Source: Boletus sp. NGJ (Eukaryota; Basidiomycota; Agaricomycetes; Boletales; Boletaceae). From it: a stretch of DNA of 41,561 nucleotides. Shown piece after piece: positions 20,516 to 32,817 of this stretch; position 1 is the first letter of the stretch; every line of letters starts with the position of its first letter. Location: assembly GCA_019096195.1 (NCBI GenBank), contig JAGTXK010000135.1:1-41561 (forward strand), read 5' to 3'. The translations under genes and the position numbers were made by a program. Under the pieces are notes generated by a model. It searched no databases, was not told the origin of the DNA, and saw only the letters and a program-made list of their open reading frames with translations.

Positions 20516-23500
20516 TCATCCCATGATAAAACCCATGCTGCGCAGCCCGTTGCTGAGCTTGGCATCCATACCAGAACCCCTTCTCACACTCTCCTTCATC
20601 TCTAGGCCGACTCCCTTCAGACCATCCAAGACCGCGCCATACAACGTCTCCTCCGTAGGACCCTGAACGCCCCTACCCACGACCTTTCCATCCAAGACGG
20701 CCAGCGTCGCAAACGCCACTGGGAGACCGACACACCTGGACATGGCAGACGCGCTCTCGGTACCATACGACACCAAGGAGGACTTATACACGTGCGTCTC
20801 GTTCGTGGATCCCTTGCCGCCCCCTATCACGGTGGACGCAGGTCGGGCGACGATCTCGTGCGAGAGTACGACGAGGTCTCGTTCGCCGGGGTCGTACCTG
20901 AGCTTGTGCGCGAGCACGCGCGTGAGGAGGTCGATCGGCGTGGTGGGCTTGATAGGAAGCGGCGGTAAGCTGTTCGTCGGGGCGCTGGTGGGGGCAATGC
21001 CGAACCATCGGAGTGCTTCCAGTGCGCGTTCGTGGCGCTGTTGGTCCGGAACGACGTTTGACAGCGCAGAGGCGAGGGAACGCGGGTCCGTCGGGATGTC
21101 CTCGCCTATTTTTTGCCCCAACGCGCGTCGGGCGAGATCTGACCAAGACTGGGGCAAGATGTGGGACGATGGGTGCGTGTCCAACAACCCCATGGATTTG
21201 AACGAATGCACGAGATCTGCAAACCCGGGGTATCTGTGTAACCACGTGTGAGACGTGCACATGACGGCGTATGTGAGATGACGTGGTCAGCGCACCTCAA
21301 AGTACCTCGCAAGACCGTTCGCAGGTCATCGAGTTCTCCAAGTCCGTACGTATCCGCGTATGGGAGACTATCCCTGTTGGCGATGCCTTCCAACTTCAAA
21401 ACGTTGGAAAATCGGGACATCGGGGAAGTGGTGTTTCAGTACGTTCTCTCCGGGGATCTCCGTGACCTACCAAATCCAAGTCAAGACGGTGTGAATACAT
21501 GAGTCGACGGTGCGCGTACCTCCCCATTGAGCTTAAACCTGGCGTCGTTGAGTGCGGCATTGAGCACGCCTCTTGGGCTCCAGCTAAATTTGTATCCCAG
21601 TGGGACGTCCGATGCCTCTGGAGCGGGGAGACCACCACAGAATGAAGTAAAGGATAGGACCTGCTTGTTCTCTTTCTCTAGCTGCTTGAGCAATGAGAGC
21701 GCCGAACAGTGGTCGATACCAGGGTCTAAGCCGATCTCGTTCAACAACACGACGTTGGCAGATTCCGCACTAGGAGGTATAGTTTAGTAAGCGCTGGCTG
21801 AATTACTGGGCAGGGATTAACGGTACCGATCGTGCAAGGCGCGCATGGCAGGTGATATGTATGATGCTGTGACCATGTGTTTACCATGCTGGATACAAAG
21901 TTCAGCGATGGATGGATGGATGGGCACAGGTAGAAGGCTGCAGATTCAGAACGGTTATCTAAACGCCCCATTGATAACACCAAATTTGACCCACCTAATG
22001 ACGACATCGGCACCCCCAATGAGCTCCGAGACCTTCTGTCCATCCTCGACGTCCAGCAAACATGCACTGGCGTTAGAGAGGCCCCGGATTAAATCCTCAG
22101 CTTCTGTGCGCGAATTGCTGGCTAATAGTCGAAACATTGGGTACAAAAATAGTGTACATGATGGATGCAATAAGTCCGCGATAATAGGAATACAATTACA
22201 GATGGACTACTGACCGACGACCAACTCTACGTCTGTTCGCTTGCATAGTTGCTGCACAGCAGGTCCAGCAACCATCCCGCTCCCAAGCATGAGGACTTTC
22301 TTTTTCCTCGGGGAACCGTCCACCTTGGGATGTCGACCGTCGCCATTGATCAAGAGGTGCTGCCAACCAGGTATGATTTCCCTGGAGTTGACCATTTTTG
22401 GCAACAGTGGCCGTCCTCAAGGCCTCAGAATACTCCTGTTCCACAGGTTGACCACGGTACTCTTGAATCACAGCCTTCAAGTAGGGCATCAATACTCGAC
22501 AGAAATGTTCCGATGCGTCCAACGGCAAGCTGGACGGGAGGATATCCACAGACATAATTTGCACGCTTGGGAGATGAGCCGGAAGTGTTGGAGGACGGTG
22601 TTTGAAGAAAGGTTCTGAGATCGTAGATGCACGCGACATAAACTCGAGGCCACCCTGCGGAAGACGAATGACATTAGGTGGACGACGAAGGGGGTGTGCG
22701 AAATCACTCACTTCGAGATCACAACTGATGTCACCTATGGTTCCAAGCCTCGCGCGGCCGACTTCCGCGGCACGTACAAGTGCTGTAGCCAAAGCATCGT
22801 TCGTCATGAGACGAGGGAACCCTGGAAGCCAGCCAACTCCATTGAGGAAGAGAGTAAGATAAGGAGCTACCTAGTGAGCGAAGTAAGCCGGGATCTATAT
22901 GAACGAGTAGACGTCCTCCATACCTTCGTGGCAAAATCAGACTGGTAGACAGAAGGGTGTTCGTAGTAATGCGCTCTGTCGTACTGGCCGCCGTCGGTTC
23001 GAGCGAGATACTCGGCGGGGGAAGCGTGGGCTAGGTATATCTGGATGACTCATCAAACCAAATGGTTTCATTGTTATGAACGAAGACCGGTTACCTTATG
23101 CAAGTCGGTATCTAGATAGCAACTATCAATGAGACATCCAAGAATGGTTAGATAAATACAGCATACGTGGGTTATTCACAAGAGCAGGGAGATCTTGCAC
23201 TCTAACATTCACGATCGGAAGCTCGCCCAAGATGGAGAGCACACCTTGGGAGACATTCCCGTTTCTAAGAAGGGATTCTAGAGAGAATGAAAAGTGGTGG
23301 GTGATACTGACCTACCCTGTCAAACCAATAACGAAGGGTCCAAGGGACTTGGGAGTCCCATCCCTAAGGATTTCCTCACCGATAGCTCTCAAAGCTGCTC
23401 GCAATGATGGCAAAGCGAGATGGGTATGAGGTCGAGGAGTGTGCTGGAGTCAGGAGTTCCATGAAACAACATTCGAGTTCAAAATCATTGTACCCACAAG

Positions 23501-24248
23501 AAATGGCGAAGCAACCCCGATCTCGAGATGAGCATGAGCTAACGCAGAAAGTGACTCGAGAGCACCGGCAACTAGGAAAGATGATATAAATGAGCGTCAA
23601 GGGACTAGTGTTGTATTGCCGCGTTCCCACCTCCAGCAAACCAACCAAAAGCGACCGTCCTCTTCCCATTGGGTCCCGTGAGAAGCTCGTAGTCTATCAA
23701 CCTTGATGGGAGTTCACGACGGAAATCCTGGCTTAAGAAACGGGACAGTAGTTCCATGTTATAAGGCTGTCCCTTGGTTGTATGAGAGAACATAAGGTGA
23801 GTGCGAGGCACTGGCGAACCGATGCTTGCAGTGCGCAAAGGTGGTGACACCGGGGAGGTTATCAATTCATTCAGAGGTGGTTCTTTGATACCAAGGACGA
23901 TATGTGCGGATTCGAGATTGGGATGGATCTTTGCGCCAACCTGTAACGAAACACCTTAGTTCAAAATGAACCACCGAGGGCTATAGGTTGCCCGCCAGCA
24001 ATTGGTATGTCACAGACCTTCAGAAACTGGTGTGCTGAAAAGACTCTTCTGTCGCAATCCTGAATGAGAACGTCTACATTCTCCTCGTGGACCAATGACT
24101 CGACGGCGTCAGGAGTCAATGGACATCTCCGCTCCCAGATTCTGGTTGGGTTCTCGCGACGGATGCCAATAGTAAGCTTAGAGGTCGAACTTGAAGGAGC
24201 AGTAGTTGCGAACGAGGCCCGTCGTACGTGCACGGCGTGTCTAAGCAT
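20516..24248 (-). CDS. Bifunctional lysine-ketoglutarate reductase/saccharopine dehydrogenase (AASS-like)
   Basis: Exons complement(20516..21233, 21296..21466, 21520..21769, 21827..21937, 21995..22121, 22215..22654, 22712..22870, 22924..23040, 23095..23111, 23167..23264, 23316..23443, 23498..23571, 23631..23940, 24018..24248). About 982 aa if two single-base shifts are allowed. The enzyme converts lysine plus 2-oxoglutarate to saccharopine, then to glutamate and aminoadipate semialdehyde. Seen: a basic presequence (MLRHAVHVRRASFATTAP), an LKR domain (IGIRRENPTRIWERRCPLTP, FSHTTKGQPYN, TPKSLGPFVIGLTGNGNVSQG), then an SDH domain (KKKVLMLGSGMVAGPAV, NEIGLDPGIDHCSAL, SFCGGLPAPEASDVPLGYKF, ANRDSLPYADTYG, RGTLRYPGFADLV). 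Frame breaks lie near 22320-22400 and at about 21408. Each could instead be a 46- or 49-nt GT-AG intron, but that would delete residues that look conserved. Confidence 0.92.
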
Positions 24249-24624
24249 TTCTCTCAAGTTTCGAGTCTTACGGCGTCGTCAGAGGATGAAGGTCGAAAGC
24301 TTGAATTTGCAGCCTGGTTATATATACTCGCCTAGTGGGTGGATCTTTTCCGTGATCCGTCCGAGGCGGCTCCGAGCTACATTGTATCACGAAACTTCGG
24401 CGAACCGTTAGCATATGGGACACGTCCTGGATTCTAGATGAGCTTGCGAGCATCTCTACAGGAAACGACACAGCTCGAACTGCTGGTGTCAAGTTGGACC
24501 CAAAGGTCAAGACATTGACCAGGGAAAAAAGGAGGTCACCCAAGGCTGGTCCTTGGCACTCGTTGTAATTTCCATTGTCTTTCGAGGCGCGCGCCAATGA
24601 GAGCAAATAAATACCAACAAAACA
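24249..24624. other. Upstream region of the LKR/SDH gene
   Basis: A TATATAA string (about 24320-24326 on the minus strand, from TTATATATA) lies about 75 nt before the ATG at 24248. No gene is seen in the rest. Confidence 0.5.
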
Positions 24625-24696
24625 TACGCCGAAGGGGAGTCGAACCCCTGCCGCTTGCTTGGAAGGCAAGCATGATAACCGCTTCACCATCGGCGT
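24625..24696 (-). tRNA. tRNA-Gly (anticodon TCC)
   Basis: 72 nt including discriminator A. The acceptor stem pairs perfectly (ACGCCGA with TCGGCGT), so the first pair is A-U. The anticodon stem CTTGC/GCAAG holds the loop CTTCCAA, anticodon TCC, which reads GGA. The T-arm is AGGGG-TTCGACT-CCCCT. There is no intron. A run of four T residues follows within a few bases downstream and fits a Pol III terminator. It sits in the space between the divergent LKR/SDH and aminopeptidase genes. Confidence 0.96.
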
Positions 24697-24809
24697 TTCC
24701 GTTTGATTCTGATCTGAATCTCAATCTGTATGGACCACAGCCTCTTATCTCTGGGCGGTCTTCATTATCTACCAACAAACTACAGGTCAGACGTGAAGTT
24801 CTTCCTGCG

Positions 24810-27048
24810 ATGACAGCAGATGTTGATTTGAATGGGAAATATCCAGGTACGTCCTTACATCCACGGGTGATGCTGTCTTCCGCATGCTTTTCCATGCAAA
24901 TATTTACCATTTCACCCTTGGAATCTAGCAAAGGATCATGTCACTGCGACTTTTAATGCACTAGTAAAGTCTCTGTCTGCGGAGGACAAGGCCAAGGTAC
25001 CGTTCTCTCTCAGCCAGCGTGTAATGCAAAATACCTTATTACCGTTGGCCTCTCCGACGCATACCTCAAGCCGCATGCGATCCTGCTCGCAGGCGGCACC
25101 ACCCCCTATCGGAATGACACAGACCGTGAACTTCCCTTCCGTCAAGAATCCAACTTTTTCTATCTCACTGGTTGCAATGTCCCCGGATCATACTTTTTGG
25201 CACTGTATGACCCCACTTCCTCTGCTCTCGCACATAAGCAGGGGCTGGACTACACGGTGAAAACTGCTTTATACATCTTTGAACCCACAGTGGTAGATCT
25301 GTTATGGTCCCCCGCTCCCCCTACACTTCAAGAGGCATACAATATGTATGCCGTGGACGAGATCGAGCATACTCCTAAACTCGTAACCGCCATCTCCCAA
25401 CTTCCTCAAGGGACGACCGTCCACACCCTTCCTGAAACGGACCAATTCCCTAATGTTACTGCCAGTGATGTGGATGGTTTAAAAGCGGCCTTGCAATCAG
25501 CCCCAACAAAGACGACTGAATATCTTCTTCCAGCGCTTCACAGAACGCGACTTATCAAAGATCCGTACGAGATTGCCATGATCCGAAAAGCTAATGACAT
25601 CAGCTCACGCGCACATGAAGTCATCATGCGCGTGCTTGGATTGGCCGTTGCAGGGAAGATCAAGAAGCAATCTCCGCACACACCGCCTCTACCTGGGGAA
25701 TGGTTAATTGAGAAAGAAGCCGAAGCAGAGGCGATATTCGTAGCTTCATGCAGGCGAGAAGGGTCAGTTATTGCGATCTACTCGGCATTGTTATCGTCGA
25801 GATGAATTTCATGCTTGATTTCAGTGCTGCACACCAAGCTTATTTGCCCATCGTGGCAGCTTCCACGCGGGCATCGACACTGCATTATTGCTGCAATGAC
25901 CGTGCCTTTGCATGGGGTCCGGTAAATTATTGGGACGCGGCTAACACTGGGCACCTTTCACATGCGCACCAGGGAACAGATTTGTCCCCGCAAGTTTTGT
26001 TAATTGATGCTGGGTGTGAGTGGGATTGTTACAGTTCAGACAGTAAGTATCCGTTGTATAACATCTTGCTGGTATTGGCCGATCTGGTGTGCCCGGCTTC
26101 CTCGATATCACCATTGCTGATTCCACACTTCACGACTTGGATCACAGTCACGCGCACGATGCCGGTTGGCAATGGCGGTAAATTCACAGAGGAAGCTAAG
26201 AAGGTGTACGAGCTTGTGTTGAGAATGCAATCCGTAAGTCATCACTTCTTCGCTTTCATACGCCCTCCGTATCGGACATATTAATCATGGTTCGTGTAGG
26301 AGTCTTTTAAGCTCGCTGCTCCTGGAATCCATTGGGACGACATACATTTATTATGCCACCGCGTTCTCGTGGATGGCTTCCTAGATATGGGCATATTCAA
26401 GGATCCTGATGGGACCATTAAAGGTTTGTCATTCTCATTGTCGCTTCCCACTACCTTATTGACATCTCGTTCAGGTCTTAACGGTCACATGAATAGCCAC
26501 ACGAAATCCTTATCCACCAAGGCCACTGCGAAGTCTCGAGAGGTGCTCTCCCGAGAAATTTTACTTACGGGTCTCAGCGCCGCTTTCTTCCCACATGGCG
26601 TAGGTCACTCCATGGGTTTGGATGTACATGACGTACCAAGTGCAAGTCGGCCAGCCGGGAGCGGTAAATACTTCGTTGATGGCGATGACCAGGTGACTGG
26701 CGGGCATAAGGATTTCTACAAGAACCTGAGGTTGAGGTCGAAATTGCAGACAGGGATGGTGGTCGTAAGTCGACGTTTCTGCATCTCCGAGTGTTTCTCT
26801 CGTTAATTACTCTTTGAAACCAGACTATTGAGCCAGGTGTCTACTTCCATCCCGCCCTTCTGACATCCTACAACGTCCATACCTCGCCTTACATCGACAC
26901 TGACGTTCTCGCTCGCTATGAAGGTATGGGAGGGGTGCGGATCGAGGATGATGTCTTAATCACAGAGACGAGTTGCGAGAATCTAACGAAGGTTCAAAGT
27001 GGAGTGGAGTGGGTTGAAAGAATCTGTGCTGGTGGGGATCTCGTATAA
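24810..27048 (+). CDS. Xaa-Pro aminopeptidase, peptidase family M24B
   Basis: Exons 24810..24846, 24929..24996, 25071..25762, 25825..26042, 26148..26233, 26300..26423, 26475..26764, 26824..27048, 579 aa. It removes N-terminal residues before proline or splits Xaa-Pro peptides using two metal ions. Seen: an N-terminal domain with LLAGGTTPYRNDTD, PFRQESNFFYLTG and RLIKDPYEIAMIRKAN, then the pita-bread fold with all metal ligands: Asp in LLIDAGCEWDCYSSD, Asp in SDITRTMPV, His in FFPHGVGHSMGLDVHD, Glu in TIEPGVYF and Glu in GGVRIEDDVLIT. The start at 24810 gives MTADVDLNGKYP, which fits the family. The frame is open further upst­ream into the tRNA, to an ATG at 24672, which I reject. Intron 2 ends in AAG, a weaker acceptor. 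Confidence 0.93.
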
Positions 27049-27290
27049 GTTACAGCTGCGTGGACTTTCGGTTCACACCTCCGTACTAAAGACACAAGTC
27101 ATGTGTATACCACTGGCACGCATAGGAAAGCTATGATGAATATACTGGATTGGCGGGATTGATCGCTGGTCATGGAATAATCTGACGCCACTCAAGTAGA
27201 CGGTATGCGGTTTCGGATCACCAAATTCAATGCAGGCAGAAGTGGATAGATGATGGATTATACCATAGCGTTTCTGTCCCTAATGTGACT
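27049..27290. other. Convergent intergenic region
   Basis: The 242 bp between the aminopeptidase and BUD32 stop codons hold no feature beyond likely 3' UTRs. Confidence 0.6.
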
Positions 27291-28417
27291 TCAGCCAACC
27301 ATACTCCGCTTTCTACCGCGGAGACGAACTGAAAATGACACTTCAGCACCTAGCAGTTTAGTCCACCATAGCCAACCTTACCCTCATCTAGTCTCTTTTT
27401 GATTTGATCCCAGTCTTTTCCAACGCGGTTTGCGTAAGCCGCGATGATGGATGCAAATAGGGATTCAGATTCGGGGTGTGTTGACGCAAAAGCCCGTTCC
27501 AAAACATAAAGGTCCACCGCTTTGTCTTCCACAAGGGTAGAGTGGTAAGACAGTCCGAAGTCGATCAATACCTGAAGGACGTATTTGAAGACACGCTAGC
27601 ATAAACAGACGTCTTAACGTACTAGATCGTTGCTGTTTGCCCGGAGCAACATATTTGACGTGGTCAAGTCTCCGTGAATGATATCAATAATGTGCAGCTT
27701 GGCGATTTCCACACCAATCTTCTCCAGGAGCGCTTCTGGGAACGGTTGGTATGATCAGCCAAACGTCCAAGCATTCCTCTGCAAGTCACAGACCCACGGA
27801 AATGTCGTTTACGCAGCCCCAATCGGCTGCTCGAGTACTTATATTGTCAATGACTTGTTCCTTGTCCGGTTGATCTCCGTCGTCGTCCTCGGTGTGTAAC
27901 ACGAGTCGATAACGTGGCTCGTCAGTTCCTGATGGAATTAGATACCGTACAGGTGGGCCCTCTATAAATTCCAACCCCAAACAACCTTCGGCTACATCCA
28001 GCAGCCTGATACCGGGCACATTCACACCGGCGCTGCGATGACGCCAAGGTCAAATTGAGTCGGTAAATTTTTAAGACAATGAAGCGATATCAAGCCTACC
28101 GCAAGCATCGCATGAGAGTTCGAGCTTCCCCAATCAGGCGCTGCCGCGTCATCATCTTATCCAAGGTTGGATGTCTGTACTTCTTAGGGAACCGATGTTT
28201 GAAGAGAATGTCGGCCATGACCGGGGTTGACGGACAACCCGCATTGATATCAGCTTCGAGAGGACCCCAGTTATCATGCGAAGATCTGAACCTGATATAA
28301 GTCTTGTATACCCTCTAAAAGGAGTGGCAAATGGGCGACCAATGAGCGTGGAAATCTCTGACAAGGGCAAATGGTGGGACTTGCAGCCTCGGCACCCTGT
28401 GATACCCATTTTGACAT
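27291..28417 (-). CDS. BUD32: KEOPS complex kinase/ATPase Bud32 (PRPK)
   Basis: Exons complement(27291..27328, 27382..27571, 27623..27735, 27839..28032, 28100..28314, 28385..28417), 260 aa, the same size as yeast Bud32. With Kae1 it takes part in the t6A modification of tRNAs reading ANN codons and in telomere maintenance. Seen: WVSQGAEA glycine-loop region, ILFKHRFPKKYRHPTLD, TRQRLIGEARTLMRC, the catalytic HGDLTTSNM, DFGLSYHSTLVEDKAVDLYVLERAF (read as DFGLS then VEDKAVDLYVLERAF) and the conserved basic tail VRLRGRKRSMVG. Intron 1 appears to use a GC donor (GCAAGT). That is the only choice joining QGAEA to RVYKT in phase. The longer N-lobe loop (about residues 19-41) varies in fungi. Confidence 0.95.
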
Positions 28418-29540
28418 CTCCAGTAAACGCTGTGCGGGAATCCATATGTAGGGCTCAAACACCATTTCCTTGGTGGAGGTCGAAATAGGTCCCAAGACGA
28501 TGAGCAAGATGGTTACCACAAGTTCCAGATAAGATCAGCTTCGAATTATCACTCACGTGATGCGGCTCAATTGGGAACTTACATCGTCTAAGTGCTGTGG
28601 TTTATTGCAACTACTACACCTTGGACTCGAGGAAATTCGAACAGACGGACACTGTTGCATGAAATTGTAAAATGACTGGCTTGTCAAAGGCTTGGACAGA
28701 CTGCGGCACTTGTGGTAACTTATGTAAGTTGGGTCTACGCCTGGGCCATTGGTTCGCACGTTCTTAGCGTGGAGCTACGCTTGCAAGGCACAACACCGGG
28801 TGATGGAAGTCGGGAGACGTTTAACCTCCGGTTTCAGTTGCCAAAATGGAGGTGTATCAATGCTTTCCCGTGGGTGGAAGCGAAAGAAGCAGCGGCCCCC
28901 CTGACTATCCCTCACAAGGATATACTTGGATGGCGTGACGTCGGTGGTTTGCGACTTCCGTCGTTGCCATGTCCATGAGGTTTACGCCAAGGATGTGAAA
29001 TCGTCTCGTACAAGCTTTCCACGCATTTACTTCTATACTCACTGCGTTGTCTTGCCACAGGCTCGACCGTGTGCTGTTCTTAAAGCGGAAAACAAGTCAG
29101 TAGACAGCTCTCAGATACGGGGCCCGAATGCGTTGATGACCCTGATAGGTGATCCTCCTCGCAATCTTCTTTGCGGGCTTTGGTCCGCTGGGAACGCTTG
29201 CTGAAGAAACGATACCAAGTACATCAAATACTGTCGTAGTGAGTTCAACACCTTCAGTCCATCCTTATTTCAGATGAGCGCCGATTTCACGGTGACTTTT
29301 GAATCACCGCTTCAGTTGTTGTACTGAAACATACCCTACAGAGATCGGGTGGGAGGGAATCATATTATCTGGTATCTACAAACTCCGGATAAATGCCAAC
29401 GTTGGTATATATTTATTTTTTCCACTTTTTTTTTCAGAGCAGCGATTAATTACGATAGCAACTCGAGTCGCATATTCGAAACATGCTTGGTGATTCTCAG
29501 TTCTCTTTCCAAGAATTCATTGAGGACATGGAATATAAAG
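28418..29540. other. Long divergent intergenic region, no gene recognised
   Basis: 1.1 kb between BUD32 (-) and the OYE gene (+). The open frames (for example 28712-28978 plus and 28553-28759 minus) are under 95 codons, have no recognisable domain and conflict with each other. A polypyrimidine run ending in CAG at about 29425-29437 could be the acceptor of a 5' UTR intron of the OYE gene. Confidence 0.5.
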
Positions 29541-31208
<1,668 letters not shown>

Positions 31209-31298
31209 TCCGTCATTTCCGCTTTCCACCTGGTTGACGAAACTATCCCCGCACACTGTGTATACCTTGTAGAATATTGAATGCTAAGTGAGAATCCA

Positions 31299-32415
31299 CT
31301 AAAACTCTTCCTCCGGTCCAGGGCAGAGTGCCATCATATTGAAGCTGATACTCTTCGCCTGCGATACATAGAATTCCTTCACGTATTTCGCGGTGTCCTG
31401 TGGTCTGTGTGAGAATAGACTTTTCTGAAATCTGCGAGGTATAAACACGCCTTCAGGAGATCACTGCATTCTCCCCTATCAACCGGTCCAACTCGAGCCC
31501 CGTCCAATTCGATCAAACGCCACCGTTGTGTTGGATCTCCGGCAGGGACCGTGGCTGGAGCCTTGACAAAGCAGGTGAAATGCAAATCGGTGTCTAGGTC
31601 TTGAGGCACTGCGGTTTGACCGGTGAATGCTGCGGACTCGTGTATCTTCTCAAACAACGGTGTCGTTTGCAGCAACTTTGCACGTTCCTCTGGCGTCTTG
31701 CCTACGTACCGATCAATATATGACATGAGCGGGAGGTGCGGGAGGCAGCGTACCCTTGCATTCTTCAATGAATTTAGCGAGCGGGCTCTCGGGAGTGAAC
31801 GACACGTCCGTCTACGCGATTTTCTGAGTAATGCACAGCCAATGACAGAAACAAAAACACCCGTGAGACTGACGTTGGCCAGGCTGTGGATCAATCCCAT
31901 CGTTCCGCAGGCATTTGAAATCTTCCGACCCCGGGCGTCAGCCACACTATCGAGGGCGAGGATGACGGAAGTACCGTTTGCTTCATCCAAAATACCCCCG
32001 GATCAATTGGCTCCTGTCCGCCAGTTTGGATCTTGAAATCTTCTTCCTTTCGTTTGGCAGCGATGACGCCGGCGCAAGGGAAGAGCAGTGCGATTGCTTT
32101 TACTCCTTGGGGTACCATTGCAAGGAACTATGAACCGATGTCTCTCAGGAACTGCGATATCGGAGATAGCCTGACTGCGCACCTCGTCGTCCAGTCCGAA
32201 GACATCTTGGAAGTGAGCCTGATTCTTTGGTAGACCGGCCGCATACGCCCACTACAAGACGCGTCATTGGCCACTGCTTGGGCGATGCTGAATCGATGTT
32301 TGACGTACGGAATTGAATACCTGCCGATGCATCCCGCGTGAGTAGGGGCTAATCAGTCCATAATAAGTCTTACCTCTGGGTTACTTTCGAGAGGGATCCA
32401 ACGCAAATGTGCCAT
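31299..32415 (-). CDS. Ubiquitin C-terminal hydrolase, peptidase C12 (UCHL3/Yuh1-like)
   Basis: Exons complement(31299..31397, 31451..31701, 31754..31811, 31874..31921, 31975..32127, 32183..32251, 32309..32320, 32374..32415), 243 aa; human UCHL3 is 230. It cleaves small adducts from the ubiquitin or NEDD8 C-terminus. Seen: RWIPLESNPEV at the start, DVFGLDDE, MVPQGVKAIALLFP, the oxyanion Gln and catalytic Cys in FWMKQT/ISNACGTMGLIH, the crossover-loop region HESAAFTGQTAVP, the catalytic His in DLHFTCFV and Asp in LIELDGARVGPV. The second exon is 12 nt (EVFNS). The last intron (31398-31450) is modelled with a GC donor (GCGTGT) because LLKDTAKYVKEFY then matches the family. A 44-nt GT-AG alternative would add two residues. 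Confidence 0.93.
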
Positions 32416-32817
32416 GAAGACAATGTCGACTAGTATAGTTTGATTCGATGCTCAAAAGATGGATCAACGTCCTTTACTGTAACTTTGGCGATCAGTGAGT
32501 CAAAGTCACTCGTGGCGCGGCGTGGCGACTTGTCAATGACGTAAGCTGACGCAAGTAATTCCTGCTCCGGTAGTAGTGGGTTTTTTCACCCCCCCCCTCT
32601 CAAGTCCATTCGGCGGGGATTTGCACGTTCCTGTCCGTAGTCTTTGTGTCTGTTTGTCTGCTTGTGTAATCAATGAATGTCTAATTTTTGGTCTCAGATT
32701 CATAAGATATTTGTAAGTACATACATGAGTACTCAATGTGGCCTCTGATTAGTATCCCTCTTTTCTTCCCCTTGTTCTTATGGTACAATGGGCGGGTCAC
32801 CAACCAAAAACCTACCA
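32416..32817. other. Intergenic region, edge of the gene island
   Basis: No gene is seen. It contains a run of C after TTTTTTCA at about 32581-32599. Downstream of it base composition becomes AT-rich and mobile or broken sequence begins. Confidence 0.5.

Noticed and set aside
20742-21251. 169-codon plus-strand frame opposite the saccharopine dehydrogenase domain
   Set aside because: It is antisense to clearly conserved SDH sequence, so it is a composition effect.
24672-24846. Upstream ATG for the Xaa-Pro aminopeptidase
   Set aside because: It lies inside the tRNA-Gly gene on the opposite strand, and the added residues look unlike the family; the ATG at 24810 fits better.
28712-29204. Plus-strand frames in the BUD32-OYE intergenic region
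   Set aside because: They are short, overlapping in different frames, without domains or convincing splice links.
31407-31450. 44-nt GT-AG alternative for the last UCH intron
   Set aside because: It is possible, but it inserts extra residues into a helix that aligns without a gap to UCHL3 when the 53-nt GC-AG intron is used. Kept only as an alternative.
32533-32736. Minus-strand 67-codon frame upstream of the UCH gene
   Set aside because: It is low in information, covers a homopolymer C run and has no recognisable motif.
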